A stretch of 64,000 nt of DNA, taken from contig JASGJI010000009.1 of NCBI GenBank assembly GCA_049840815.1, forward strand, positions 1-64,000, in the 5' to 3' direction. A program made the translations under genes and the position numbers. Positions 17,103-26,513 of this stretch are shown here, in pieces. The first letter of the stretch is position 1; the number at the start of each line of letters is the position of its first letter. Origin of the DNA: JASGDN01 sp049840815 (GTDB lineage: Bacteria > Chloroflexota > Chloroflexia > Thermomicrobiales > UBA6265). The notes beneath the pieces were generated by a model that saw nothing but the letters and a program-made list of their open reading frames with translations, did not search any database and was not told the origin of the DNA.

Positions 17103-19793
17103 CTAGCCGCCGGCTTCGGTCTTGAGCTTCCGCAGGAGATCGAATGCCTGGATGGGAGTTAACGCGTTGAGATCCGCTTCGCGGAGCTGACGGGCGACGG
17201 TCTGGGAGGGATCGAGGAAGAGTTGGAGCTGGCGGTCTTCCTCCTCCTTCCGGCGGCTCCTGGGGGCTTTGACGTTGCCGACGTGGTGGACGGCGAGTTC
17301 GGAGAGAAGTTGGCGCGCTCGCTCCAGCACCGGCCGGGGGATGCCGGCCAGGCGGGCAACGTGGATGCCGTAGCTGCGGTCGGTGCCGCCCTCGACAATG
17401 CGGTGGAGGAAGATCACCTGATCCTCCCACTCGCGGACGGCGACATTCAGGTTCTTGACGCCCTTGAAGCGTTCGGCCAGTTGCGTCAGTTCGTGATAGT
17501 GCGTCGCGAAGAGCGCCCGACAACGGATGTTCGCGGCAATATGCTCGGCGAGTGCCCACGCCAGCGAGAGACCGTCGAGGGTGCTGGTGCCCCGGCCGAT
17601 CTCGTCGAGGATGACGAGGCTGCGGTCGGTGGCATTGTTCAGGATGTTCGCGGTTTCGACCATTTCGACCATGAAGGTGGATTGGCCGGCGTGGAGTTCA
17701 TCGGAATCGCCGATGCGGGTAAAGAGACGATCCACGACGCCGATCGTGGCGCTCTTGGCCGGGACGTAGGCGCCGATGTGCGCCATCAGGGCGATCAGGG
17801 CGACCTGGCGGATGTAAGTGCTCTTGCCGGCCATGTTCGGGCCGGTGATCAGGAGCAGCGAATCATCCGGGCCGAAGCGGACGTCGTTGGCGACGAATTC
17901 GTTGCCGAGTTGCAGGTCAAGCACGGGATGCCGGCCGTCAATGACTTCAAAGGTGCGCTCGGTGATCATCGTCGGGCGGCAGTAACGGCGTTCCCTGCGC
18001 GAAGACCGCCAGGGCAGCAGAGGACATCGAGGCGAGCCAGCCCATCCGCCAGTTCCTGGAAGCCGGCGACGACGGGTAGCAACGTCTGGCGGATCTGCTC
18101 GAAAAGACGCTGCTCGAGCACGATCGCCTTGTCGCGGGCACTAAGGGCTTCGTTCTCGAATTCTTTGAGCTTCTCGGTGATGTAGCGTTCGGCGTTCTTG
18201 ACCGTCTGCTTGCGCGACCAGGCGGCCGGGATCTTGTCGCGATGGGCATCGGTGACTTCGATGTAGTAGCCGAAGACCTTGTTGAAACCGATCTTCAGCG
18301 TTGGGATCGAGGTTTCCTGGATCAACTCGGCCTGGTACCTGGCCAGCCAACCAGTGGAGTTCTCGCCGAGTTCGCGGAGACGATCGAGTTCGGCATCAAA
18401 GCCCTTGGCAATGACGCCGCCTTCGCGCAGGTGCGGTTCGGGATCGGGGAGTATGGCGGATTCGAGGTACGCCGCCTGCTCGGCCGCGAATTCCTTCAGG
18501 GAGAGCAGTTCGGGGGCGATGAGCTGGTGCTGCGGGAAGGTGCCCAGGGCAGTGAAGAGATCGGGCAGCGATCGCAGGCACTTGGCCAGCGACGCCACAT
18601 CGCGCGGGCTGGCGCGATTCGACGCAGAGGCGCGCGATGATGCGTTCGATATCCACGACGGCCGCGAGTTTCTCGACGAGAGTCGAAAGCCCCGGCGGCG
18701 AATCGAGCAATGCAGCGATGGCATCCTGGCGGGCGACGATGTGCTCGATGTCGCGGAGCGGCGAGCGAAGCCACTGCCGCAGAAGCCGGCCGCCCATCGT
18801 GCTACGGGTTTTGTCTATCGCGGACAGCAGCGAGCCTTCGGTCGTGCCAGAGCGGACGGTGCGGTCAATCTCGAGCGAGCGCCAGGAGGCGGGGTCAATC
18901 GCCAGGTGCGTTTCGACGCTGTGTTTGCTGCAGCGGGCGGAGGTGGGCGAGGCTGCTCTTCTGGGTCTCCTCCAGATAGGAAAGGACGGCCGCGGTGGCA
19001 AACGTGGCCGGGTCGTCATCGGTGAAGCCGAAGCCGGCGGCCGTCAGAGACGCCCCACTGCTTCTGCAGCAGTTCGTGCGCGTGGTGCGGGGTGAACTGC
19101 CAGCCCGGGCGGGGGGTGAGGGCCTTGATGCCAGCCGCCTGGATCTGCTTGGCGATGTCGTGCATCTGGCCGGAGGGAAGCTCGGGGATGAGGATCTCGG
19201 CCGGTCGGAGACGGGCGATCTCATCCAACACCTGGCGTTCGGTGCCGCTCATCGCGGTGCATTCGCCGGTGGAAAGTTCGACCCACGCGAGGGCGGCGCG
19301 GTAGCCTTCGTGCTTCATCACATGAAACGCAACCGCGGCGAGATAGTTATCCGCCCGGCCATCCAGCAGCGGCTCATCAGTAAGTGTGCCGGGGGTCATC
19401 AGGCGGACGACTTCGCGGCGGATGAGGCCCTTGGCGGTGGCGGGGTCTTCGGCCTGTTCGCAGATGGCGACCTTGTACCCGGCCGCGATCATCCGCCGGA
19501 GGTAGCCATCCACCGAATGGAACGGCACGCCGGCCATGGGGATGGCATCTTCAGCATCCAGCCCCCCTGCGCGAACGGCTGGTGAGGGCGACGCCCAGGA
19601 CCTTGTTGGCGGTGCGGGCGTCATCCCAGAACATCTCATAGAAATCGCCCATCCGGAAGAAGAGGATGTAGTTGGGGTACTGGGCTTTGAACTGCTGATA
19701 CTGCCGCATGGCCGGCGTGAGGGCGGCCGCATCGGGGCTCTTAGGGGTGTCAGGGGAACTGCTGCTCATGGGCGGTGCTGAGGGTATGGGCAA
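17103..19793 (-). CDS. mutS: DNA mismatch repair ATPase MutS (at least five frameshifts)
   Basis: Mismatch-recognition ATPase of about 890 residues. The N-terminal domain carries FFRMGDFYEMF, with the Phe-x-Glu mismatch wedge (about 19640), and AIPMAGVPFHSVDGYLRRMI. The core follows (TMGGRLLRQWLRSPL; GFNKVFGYYIEVTDAHRDKIP). The ATPase has Walker A GPNMAGKST (about 17840), LVILDEIGRGTSTLDG (about 17600) and FATHYHELTQLA. The tail ends LTPIQAFDLLRKLKTEAGG. Frames change near 19563 (in a run of six C), 19045, 18925, 18620 and 17985. Each break preserves the expected next segment, so the gene is surely intact in the organism. Confidence 0.93.
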
Positions 19794-20507
19794 CGGGCAG
19801 TTGCATCAAGCAGCGGTGTATGGAGCGACAGGTGCGGGGGCTGTCGGCGAGGGTGTGGATAAGTGGGCAGGTGCGCAGTTGCGAGGGGTGGGGTGGTGGT
19901 GCGCAAGTAGCTGGAGGGCAGGTGTACGTTAGGTGCGGATCGGGGAAGGAGGTCGCAGGTTTCGGTGCGCTTGTGGATAAGTCCTGCCTGCGGATGAGTA
20001 ATGAGTGATGAGTGACAAGGGGAAGATGCCCAAGTTGCGTACCACAAGAGCGGCGACCGCGAAGCCGCGACGGGGCCAAAGGCACGCAGGCACGAAGGGA
20101 AGATGCTCAAGTTCCTCACCACAAGAACGGCGGCCGCCCGCCACGGTGGTAGGCTCTGGTGCGTAAGGAGGACGAAGATCTGAAGATCGTGCTGCAGATT
20201 CGAGATGAACTCCTACTTGCCTGATAGGGGTATAGCTATTCGGTTTTCAAAGAATGGCCGGGGAGGCGGCCGGAGGGAGCGGAAAAGCTGCTCCATATAA
20301 ATCAGGGGTGTTTGGGCGGGGTTTGGGGTGGGGAGATGAGTGTTGACAGGGACTTATGAGCGGCGGGAAATCTTTGCGTGATTTGGGGCGGCAAGGTTGT
20401 GGGAAATCGCAGAGGGTCGTCCACAGATTCGCACCGATTGGACACAGATTATGGGTAGGACGCGGGAGTGAACGGCCAAGGAGCGAGGAAGATGGGGATT
20501 AGCCACT
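19794..20507. other. Repeat-rich spacer up to the probable contig join
   Basis: 714 bp without a convincing gene. It contains a G-rich region (19820-19990), an ATGAGTAATGAGTGATGAGTGAC-like run (19994-20020), a direct repeat pair (20024-20063 and 20100-20138, both GAAGATG-CAAGTT-ACCACAAGA-CGGCG) and three CACAGATT-like words at 20421-20451. The first part is the mutS upstream region. From about 20452 on, the next gene is cut, so the junction between the two source genomes lies near the right edge. Confidence 0.5.
20024..20138. repeat. Direct repeat pair of about 39 bp
   Basis: Two copies (20024-20063 and 20100-20138) share GAAGATGC-CAAGTT, then ACCACAAGA-CGGCG-CCGC, roughly 80 percent identical by eye, separated by a GC-rich stretch naming the words GAAGCCGCGACGG and CACGCAGGCACGAAGG. 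It is of the spacer-repeat kind, not coding. Confidence 0.5.
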
Positions 20508-21331
20508 TCCCATCTGGCGAGGGCGCGATGGTCTCGATGCCCCAGGCGTCCTCCAGGAAGAGCGTGCGGTCGCCGGTGGCGGGGTCGACGCGATAGAGCG
20601 CCGGGAACTCGCGACCGACGTTCGTGGCGAGCCAAAGCGCATCGCCGTTCGGCGAGTAGGCCATTGCCGGAATCCACGCCTCCCCCTCGTGCGGGAAGGA
20701 TGTTCGTGACGGCGATATCACCTTCCGGCCCGATATCCACGCGCAGGAGGTCGGCATCGATGTTGCCGTTCAGGCTGGCAACCATCGCCTGGCCGTCGTC
20801 GGCGCGGACGGCGATGACGGAGGGCGATCCCGTCTCCCACGAGTTCTCGATCAGCGTCTGGCGCTCGCCGGTGGCGACGGCGATGCGCTCGACATCGAAG
20901 ATCGCCTTGTCGCGCGAATTGACGCGGGCATGGACGTACTGCCCCGACGTCGAGATGGCCCCCTGGTCGAACATCGCGCCGTCGTCCTGCGTGAAGCGGA
21001 CGGGCGGCTGGGGATCGGTGGCGGCGTGGGCGATGCGCCAGAGCTGCTGATGCTCGTTGCCGTGGAGGTCGCGCCCATAGACGAGGGTGTTCGTCGCGGC
21101 GTTGGCCTGAAGCGTCATCACGCGCTCGCTGCCTTCGGTGAGGGCAACGATCTCGCCGGTCGAGATGGTGAGGCGGGCGACCTGCGGCACACCGGAGCGA
21201 TTGTCGAGGAACGCGATGTGGTCGGCGTCGAGGAAGGCCGGCATGGTGAGGGCTGGTCGGGCGAAGACGCGCTCGGCGAAGGCTTCCAGTCGGGCGAGAC
21301 GATCGGCGGATGGCTCGGTGAGGTGCTGCAT
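20508..21331 (-). CDS. S9-family peptidase, N-terminal beta-propeller only; truncated at the join (one frameshift)
   Basis: Prolyl-oligopeptidase-like protein with only the propeller left. It starts MQHLTEPSADRLARLEAF and continues FLDADHIAFLDNRSGVPQVARL, MTLQANAATNTLVYGRDLHGNEHQQLW and ISTSGQYVHARVNSRDKAIFDVERI, blades typical of S9 enzymes. A frame change near 20695 (run of G) leads into WIPAMAYSPNGDALWLATN and IAPSPDGKWL. There the homology stops abruptly at about 20508. About 275 residues remain of the expected 600 or more, and the whole catalytic alpha/beta-hydrolase domain is missing. Divergent from the serine hydrolase gene. Confidence 0.72.
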
Positions 21332-21513
21332 GTGCTGACTCCTGGAACGGAACGCGGACCCATTGCCGGGATGCACCTTGGTCCCGATGCGGGCGCTTGT
21401 CAAGCACTTCCGTCGCGGGGCATTCGGCGATACCGTGCTCCGAGCATCGCTGCTGGTCCGGAGGCTTCGCATCGGGCGCAGGGCCAGCATCCTCATCATG
21501 AAAGGACCCCGCC

Positions 21514-22797
21514 ATGACGAATTCGGCTCATTCGCTTTCCGCAGAGACCCGCGCCTTCGTGGAAGAGGTCTTCACGCGCTGGGGTGTTCCCGGCGCGGCG
21601 ATCGGCATCCTGCGCGATGGCGAGACAGCGTTCGCGTCGTTCGGCGTGACCAGCCTTGAGACGGGGCAACCCGTGACACCGGAGACGCTCTTCCGGGTGG
21701 CGTCCATCTCCAAGCCGTTCACCGCCACGCTGGTGATGACGCTGGTCAACGATGGCCTGCTCGATCTCGACGCGCCGATCGCGACCTATCTGCCTGGCGT
21801 GGCGCTCTCCGATGGTCCGGCGGACTGGCAATCCGCGATCACGATGCGCCACCTGATGAGCCATACCGCCGGCATCCACTGTGAGGTCTCGCTGGACACC
21901 TCCGCGATGGGGGACGACGCCCTGGCGAACGCGATCGCGGGATACGGCGCGTTGCACCAATGGGGTGCGCCGGGGCCGATCATGTCCTACGGGAACACCG
22001 GCTTCTGGCTCGCCGGCCATGTCGTCGCGACGATCCTCGGCCAGTCGTTCGAGGATGCGATGCGGGAGCGCGTCTTCACGCCGTTGGGACTGGAGCGCAC
22101 CGTCTACACGGCGGAGGACGCGATTGTCTATCCGGTCGCGCTGGGCCACCGTCCGACCTCGCTGACCGGCAGCGAGCACGAGCTGATCCGCTCCTACGCC
22201 TATCCGCGCGCGAGACGACCATCGGGCGGGGTGATCTCGACGGTGGTGGACCTGTTGCGGTTCGCGGGCTGGCATATGGGTCGTGGTAGTGGTGGTGGCG
22301 AGGGCAGCATCTCGCTCTCTCCGGAGTTGCGCGATGCCATGCGCGATCCGATGGTTCGCCTGCGGGAGGCGGACGCCGAGGCGTGGGGGATCGGCTGGAA
22401 CCTGCTCCCTGCGCGTGACGGCACGGTCGTGATCGGGCACGGAGGTTCGTTCGGCGGGTTCCAGACGCAACTGACGCTGGTGCCGGAGCGCGGCTGGGCG
22501 ATGGCGATCCTGACGAACAGCGCCCGGGGCGGCATGGCGAACGCCGAGATCGAGACGTGGTTGCTGGCGCAGGAGCTGGGCGTGGACATCGCCGATCCCG
22601 CGCCGGTGACGCTCGAATCGTCGGCATTGGCGGCCTTCGCGGGGGCGTTTCGGCAGCCGGAGGTGTCGTTCGCGTTCTGGGTGGCGGAGGATGGGCTGGA
22701 CCTGACGTTCACCGAGTCCTACGGACCGGTACCGGAGGAGACGCCGCCGCCGTTCCGGATGCGTCCGGTCGGGTCGCGCGATTTCGTGGCGACGTAG
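21514..22797 (+). CDS. Serine hydrolase, class C beta-lactamase-like (in-frame stop near the end)
   Basis: 427 residues to the TAG. Catalytic motifs are all present: S-x-x-K in VASISKPFTA (about residue 70), Y-x-N in MSYGNTGFWLAGHV (about 158) and H-x-G in VIGHGGSFGGFQTQL (about 312). Such enzymes act as esterases, D-aminopeptidases or penicillin-binding-like hydrolases; no signal peptide is seen. After the TAG at 22795-22797 the same frame stays open for 33 codons (GPFKGVRADFIPDPETGAF, then TKVRVGMRVAERVG) to TGA at 22897-22899. This reads like the family's normal last beta strands, so the TAG is probably a substitution, such as GAG to TAG, or an error. RBS: AAAGGA upstream of ATG 21514. Confidence 0.88.
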   Translation: MTNSAHSLSAETRAFVEEVFTRWGVPGAAIGILRDGETAFASFGVTSLETGQPVTPETLFRVASISKPFTATLVMTLVNDGLLDLDAPIATYLPGVALSDGPADWQSAITMRHLMSHTAGIHCEVSLDTSAMGDDALANAIAGYGALHQWGAPGPIMSYGNTGFWLAGHVVATILGQSFEDAMRERVFTPLGLERTVYTAEDAIVYPVALGHRPTSLTGSEHELIRSYAYPRARRPSGGVISTVVDLLRFAGWHMGRGSGGGEGSISLSPELRDAMRDPMVRLREADAEAWGIGWNLLPARDGTVVIGHGGSFGGFQTQLTLVPERGWAMAILTNSARGGMANAEIETWLLAQELGVDIADPAPVTLESSALAAFAGAFRQPEVSFAFWVAEDGLDLTFTESYGPVPEETPPPFRMRPVGSRDFVAT

Positions 22798-22911
22798 GGG
22801 CCGTTCAAGGGGGTGCGGGCAGACTTCATCCCCGACCCGGAGACCGGCGCATTCACGAAGGTGCGGGTAGGGATGCGGGTGGCGGAACGGGTGGGGTGAT
22901 CGGCCCTTGTG

Positions 22912-22939
22912 GCGGGTGATCGCGCGTTCGATCACCCGC
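22912..22939. terminator. Hairpin after the serine hydrolase
   Basis: Perfect 11-bp stem GCGGGTGATCG / CGATCACCCGC with a 6-nt loop, 13 nt after the downstream in-frame TGA (22899) and not after the TAG at 22797. Its place supports the longer reading of the hydrolase gene. Confidence 0.55.
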
Positions 22940-23010
22940 GCCCGGTCGTTCAGTGGACCGTCTCGCCTTACCTAACACAATGCGATCTCCGGAAAACGCT
23001 CAAGATTCCG

Positions 23011-23202
23011 TGTCATCCTGAGCGAAGCGAAGGACCCCCGTGCGAAGCACAATCGACCGCAGGTCGATACTCAAGCGGCGTACTCACCTCCTGGATCTTC
23101 CCCAAACGATGAGGAAATCCAGACACCACTCATGCCAACACCGGGTTCCGGCTGCGCCGGAAGCGCTTCGCTCGGGGGTCCTTCACTGCGTTCAGGATGA
23201 CA
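23011..23202. repeat. Long inverted repeat between convergent genes
   Basis: Arms of 34 nt (23011-23044 and 23169-23202), 30 of 34 matching, each carrying TGTCATCCTGA-CG-AG-GAAGGACCCCCG. The right arm abuts the stop codon of the VTC-domain gene. The interior of 124 nt shows no gene. A related element with TGTCATCCCGAGC arms lies at 33187-33353, so this is a dispersed spacer element that may also stop transcription from both sides. Confidence 0.6.
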
Positions 23203-24009
23203 TCAGTCGGCGGCAAAGGCGAGCATCGGGGCCGGGGTGCGGTCCGCGACGGCATCGAGCCGCGTGCGGATGCGGTGCCATCGGTTCGCGGGCAGATCCG
23301 GGATCAGCAGCGCGAGGCCCACGTTGAACTTGCTCATCGCCTGGGGGCGCACCCCGTGCCGCCAGAGCAGGCGGTCGAACGAGGTCGGCCTGCCAGTCCC
23401 CTTCGTCTCGATGATGACCAGATCCGGCAAGGTGCGCCGTTCGCCGTCCGGCATCGCGAACGTGAGATCGCGGTCGATCGTCACCCGGCCACCGCCATCG
23501 GGGAGCGCCAGCGTCGTGCGGACATAATGCGTCGTCATGCAGTGGCGCAGGGCATCGGCGTAGGGTGCGACGTGCGGAAAGGCGCGGAGCCAGTCGCGGT
23601 CGGCGGCGAGGAGCGATTCGAGCGCATCGGCGTCGTGCGTGGTGCGATGCTTCACGGTGCGACCCCGCGCGTCACGGACCTTCAGTTCCAGCATGCAGAG
23701 GCCGCTATCGCAGTAGAGCCGCGTTCTCACCTTGAACCGCGCGGCACGTCGGCGAGCGGCGGAGTAATACGCCGTACTCTGGGCATCGTCGAAGTAGGGG
23801 GAGACATAGCGGAAATCGTGTTTGCCGTCGATCTCCAGCACCCGCGTCCCCGGTTCGACAGCCGCGATCACCTGCCCGGCGACCTCCAACGGGACCAGGT
23901 ACTTCTTGTCCGCACGGGTGAGGAAGGCCGCTTCCTCCTGCAGGTCCGCGAGGGTGATGGGTGCGAGGTGCGCCAGCGGAAAGATGCTCTCGGAGGGCAG
24001 CGTCATCAT
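23203..24009 (-). CDS. VTC-domain protein (polyphosphate polymerase-like)
   Basis: 268 residues, cytoplasmic. The VTC tunnel fold is marked by LTRADKKYLVPLEVA, the basic strand ARFKVRTRLYCDSGLCMLELK, GRTVKHRTTH, VTIDRDLTF, LVIIETKG (the late Glu and Lys) and MSKFNVGLAL. In yeast Vtc4 this fold makes polyphosphate from ATP; for bacterial members the product is not settled. It overlaps the upstream DUF4956 gene by 4 nt and is divergent from the CotH-like gene, the standard trio of VTC, DUF4956 and CotH. The frame is intact. Confidence 0.88.
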   Translation of the reverse strand: MMTLPSESIFPLAHLAPITLADLQEEAAFLTRADKKYLVPLEVAGQVIAAVEPGTRVLEIDGKHDFRYVSPYFDDAQSTAYYSAARRRAARFKVRTRLYCDSGLCMLELKVRDARGRTVKHRTTHDADALESLLAADRDWLRAFPHVAPYADALRHCMTTHYVRTTLALPDGGGRVTIDRDLTFAMPDGERRTLPDLVIIETKGTGRPTSFDRLLWRHGVRPQAMSKFNVGLALLIPDLPANRWHRIRTRLDAVADRTPAPMLAFAAD

Positions 24010-24620
24010 GGGAAGACCACGTCCTTCGCGTTCATGGTGGCAGCCTTGCGGGCGCCGGTCGCGGATTGATCGAGGATGAGCGGGACTTCGTAGCGCACAT
24101 CGACCACGGTGGTGTCGTTCACGAAATCGGCGCGGCGGATGGTGACGCCACGAATCTCGCAGCCCAGGCGGGTGCCGAGGTACTCGATCAGCTCACGCTC
24201 GTCCACGAAGGCACGATCGACCGTGAGGAGCTGGACGCGATAGCGTCCGAACAGGCGTGGGTGATCGGCGAACCACAGCACGGCGACCAGCAGGGACATC
24301 AGGCCGACGGAGAGCAGCGGCTGGTCCACCTTGGTGCCGCCGAGCAGACCCAGCGCGAGCGATCCGAAGTAGTAGCCGACCTGACGCTGGCTGAGCTCGT
24401 CGGAGCGGAGGCGGATGATCGAGAGCACGCCGAAGAGGCCGATGCCCAGGCTCACCGAGGCGTTCACGGACGAGAGCGCCGCCGCGATGGCGAGCACTCC
24501 GGCGTTGATCGACAGGTAGGCAACCACCATGTCGCGATTACGATGACGAGGAAAGTAGATACCGAACACGAGGATCGAGATCGCCACGATATTGGCGACG
24601 ATCGTCACGAGATGGAACAC
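24006..24620 (-). CDS. DUF4956 membrane protein
   Basis: 204 residues from GTG 24620, chosen because GGGAGGAAG stands 7-8 nt before it and because VFHLVTIVANIVAISILVFG begins the first membrane helix. About four membrane segments follow (AYLSINAGVLAIAAALSSV, LGIGLFGVLSIIRLRSDEL, SVGLMSLLVAVLWF), then a soluble C-terminal domain (VQLLTVDRAFVDERELIEYLG then VDVRYEVPLIL). DUF4956 accompanies VTC and CotH proteins; its role may be membrane anchoring or channel function, which is not known. It is the first gene of a two-gene operon. Confidence 0.88.
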   Translation of the reverse strand: MFHLVTIVANIVAISILVFGIYFPRHRNRDMVVAYLSINAGVLAIAAALSSVNASVSLGIGLFGVLSIIRLRSDELSQRQVGYYFGSLALGLLGGTKVDQPLLSVGLMSLLVAVLWFADHPRLFGRYRVQLLTVDRAFVDERELIEYLGTRLGCEIRGVTIRRADFVNDTTVVDVRYEVPLILDQSATGARKAATMNAKDVVFP

Positions 24621-24870
24621 GAAGGCTTCCTCCCTGGGCCGAACGACGATTGCTAACGACGTTTTAACGCGGCACCTTGTGAGTTCCTTGTGATCCTGGT
24701 CACAGGATTCTCGGTATGCCTGGGGGGCGTTGCATGGGGCTTCGCCTTTCGCCAGCCAGTTCACAGAGAGTTCACAATCCCATCTGGGAGACTCCTCGCC
24801 AGTCAATCGGCATGCCCGGCACCCTGCGGCTCGTTGCCGCTCCGGGCGTTCCTGCACCTGAGGAGTCCCA

Positions 24871-26513
24871 ATGTCCCGTTCTGCCACCAATCCTCTGGAC
24901 CGTGTCCTGGCCGCGACCTCCGTCTCCACCCGCCGCCGCTTCATCGCCGTCGCCGGGCTTTCCATCCCGGCGGTCCTCGCCGCGCCGACGCTCGCCCAGC
25001 GCGTCCTGGCGCAATCGGCCACCCCCGAATCGACCGAAAGTTCTGCCGGGACGGTCACGACTGACAACGGCACCTTCTTCGATCCGTCTGTGGTGCACCA
25101 GGTCACCGTCACCATCGATCAGGATGCCTACGATGCGATGATCGCCAGCTACTCCTCCACCGGCGACAAGGAGTGGGTGGAGGCGACCGTCGTCATCAAC
25201 GGCGAGACGTTCGAGCAGGCCGGGATGCGGCTGAAGGGCAACTCCACCCTGATGGGGCTGCGCAATGGGGGCTCCGGCCGTCAGGGTGGCATGACCCAGA
25301 ACGCAACCCAGGCGCAGGCGACGACCGATGGCACGCCCGCCGCGACCACGGACCAGACGACCACCACCACCGGCGGACAGAATCGGACGCAAGGCGGGGG
25401 AGGCGGGGGCATGTCCTCGATCTCCGCCGACGAGCCGCAGGGGCTGCCGTGGCTTGTGAAGCTCGATGAGTTCGTCACCGATCAGGAATATCAGGGCCTC
25501 TCGCAGTTCGTGATCCGTTCCAGCAACTCGGTGACGGCGTTGAACGAGGCCGTGGCGCTCGGGTTGCTGATGGAGGCCGGGCTGGCCTCCCAGCTTGCTG
25601 CGTATGTGTCGTTCAGCGTGAACGGGTCCGATTCCGTGCTGCGGCTGGCGATCGAGAACCCGAAGAAGAAGTGGATGAAGGCGCACTTCTCGGGCGATGG
25701 CTTGCTGTTCAAGAGCGAAGCAGAGGGCGATTGGTCGTATCGGGGTGACGATCCCGCGTCGTACACCGATGTCTTCGATCTGGAGGCCGGCGACTGGGGG
25801 AGCGACGAGAAGAACTTCGCCCCGCTCACCAGCTTCCTCGACTTCATCAACAACAGCGAAGACGCCGACTTCGCCAGCGACCTCCCGGACCGGCTCGATG
25901 TCGAGAAGTTCGCCATCTACCTGGCGATGATGGACCTGATCCGGAACTCGGACGACATCGACGGGCCGGGCAACAACTCCTACCTCTACACGGCGCCGGA
26001 CACCGACCAGATGACCGTGGTGCCGTGGGACATGAACCTGGCGCTCTCCGGTGGCGGTGGCTTCGGTGGCGGCGGCATGACGATGACTGGCGACACCCAG
26101 CGCCAGGGCGGTGGCACGGGCCAGATGCCGACGATGTCCGGCACGCCGGGCGCGGGCACGATGGGCCAGATGCCGACCATGTCCGGCACTCCCGTCGCCG
26201 GGGATGGCACGACTCAGACAACTACGACCACCGGCCGCCAGGGCGGGAACGGCGGGAATGGGGGTGGCATGCAGGGTGGATTCGGTGGGCGATCGATCCC
26301 CTGGTGCAGCGGTTCAACGCCAATGCCGATTTCGCAACCATGGTCAGCGACCAGACGACCGCGCTGACGGCAAGCCTCTTCGAAAGCGGGGTCGGGGCGG
26401 ATATCCTTGCCACATGGGTGTCGGTATTGAACGCCCACGCGACTGACCTCGTCGATGCGGCCACGATCACCTCGGACGCCGATTCCATCGCCTCGTTCTT
26501 TACAGGTTCCTGA
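24871..26513 (+). CDS. CotH-like kinase, exported (one frameshift)
   Basis: About 547 residues. A Tat-like signal (STRRRFIAVAGLSIPAVLAA) is followed by the linker SATPESTESSAG. The CotH fold has VTVTIDQDAYDAMIASY, AGMRLKGNSTLMGL, WLVKLDEFV, QFVIRSSNSVTALNEAVAL and NNSYLYTAPDTDQMTVVPWD then MNLAL. CotH proteins phosphorylate proteins such as spore coat CotB in Bacillus; here the substrate is unknown. A Gly/Thr/Gln-rich insert contains the near-repeat GQMPTMSGTP twice (26130-26195). A frame change near 26292 (G run) leads to the conserved end AIDPLVQRFNANADF. The stop overlaps the response regulator start by one base. Confidence 0.85.

Noticed and set aside
1..20000. Programmed frameshifting or genuine pseudogenes
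   Set aside because: Breaks are too many, hit housekeeping mutS repeatedly and prefer homopolymers, so sequence error is the simpler account.
21496..22935. A 479-codon minus-strand open frame
   Set aside because: It mirrors the serine hydrolase gene, whose catalytic motifs are complete. The product is Arg/His-rich and without recognisable domains.
23040..23327. Plus-strand open frame inside the inverted repeat
   Set aside because: It is built from the repeat arms and the antisense of the VTC gene, with no protein-like pattern.
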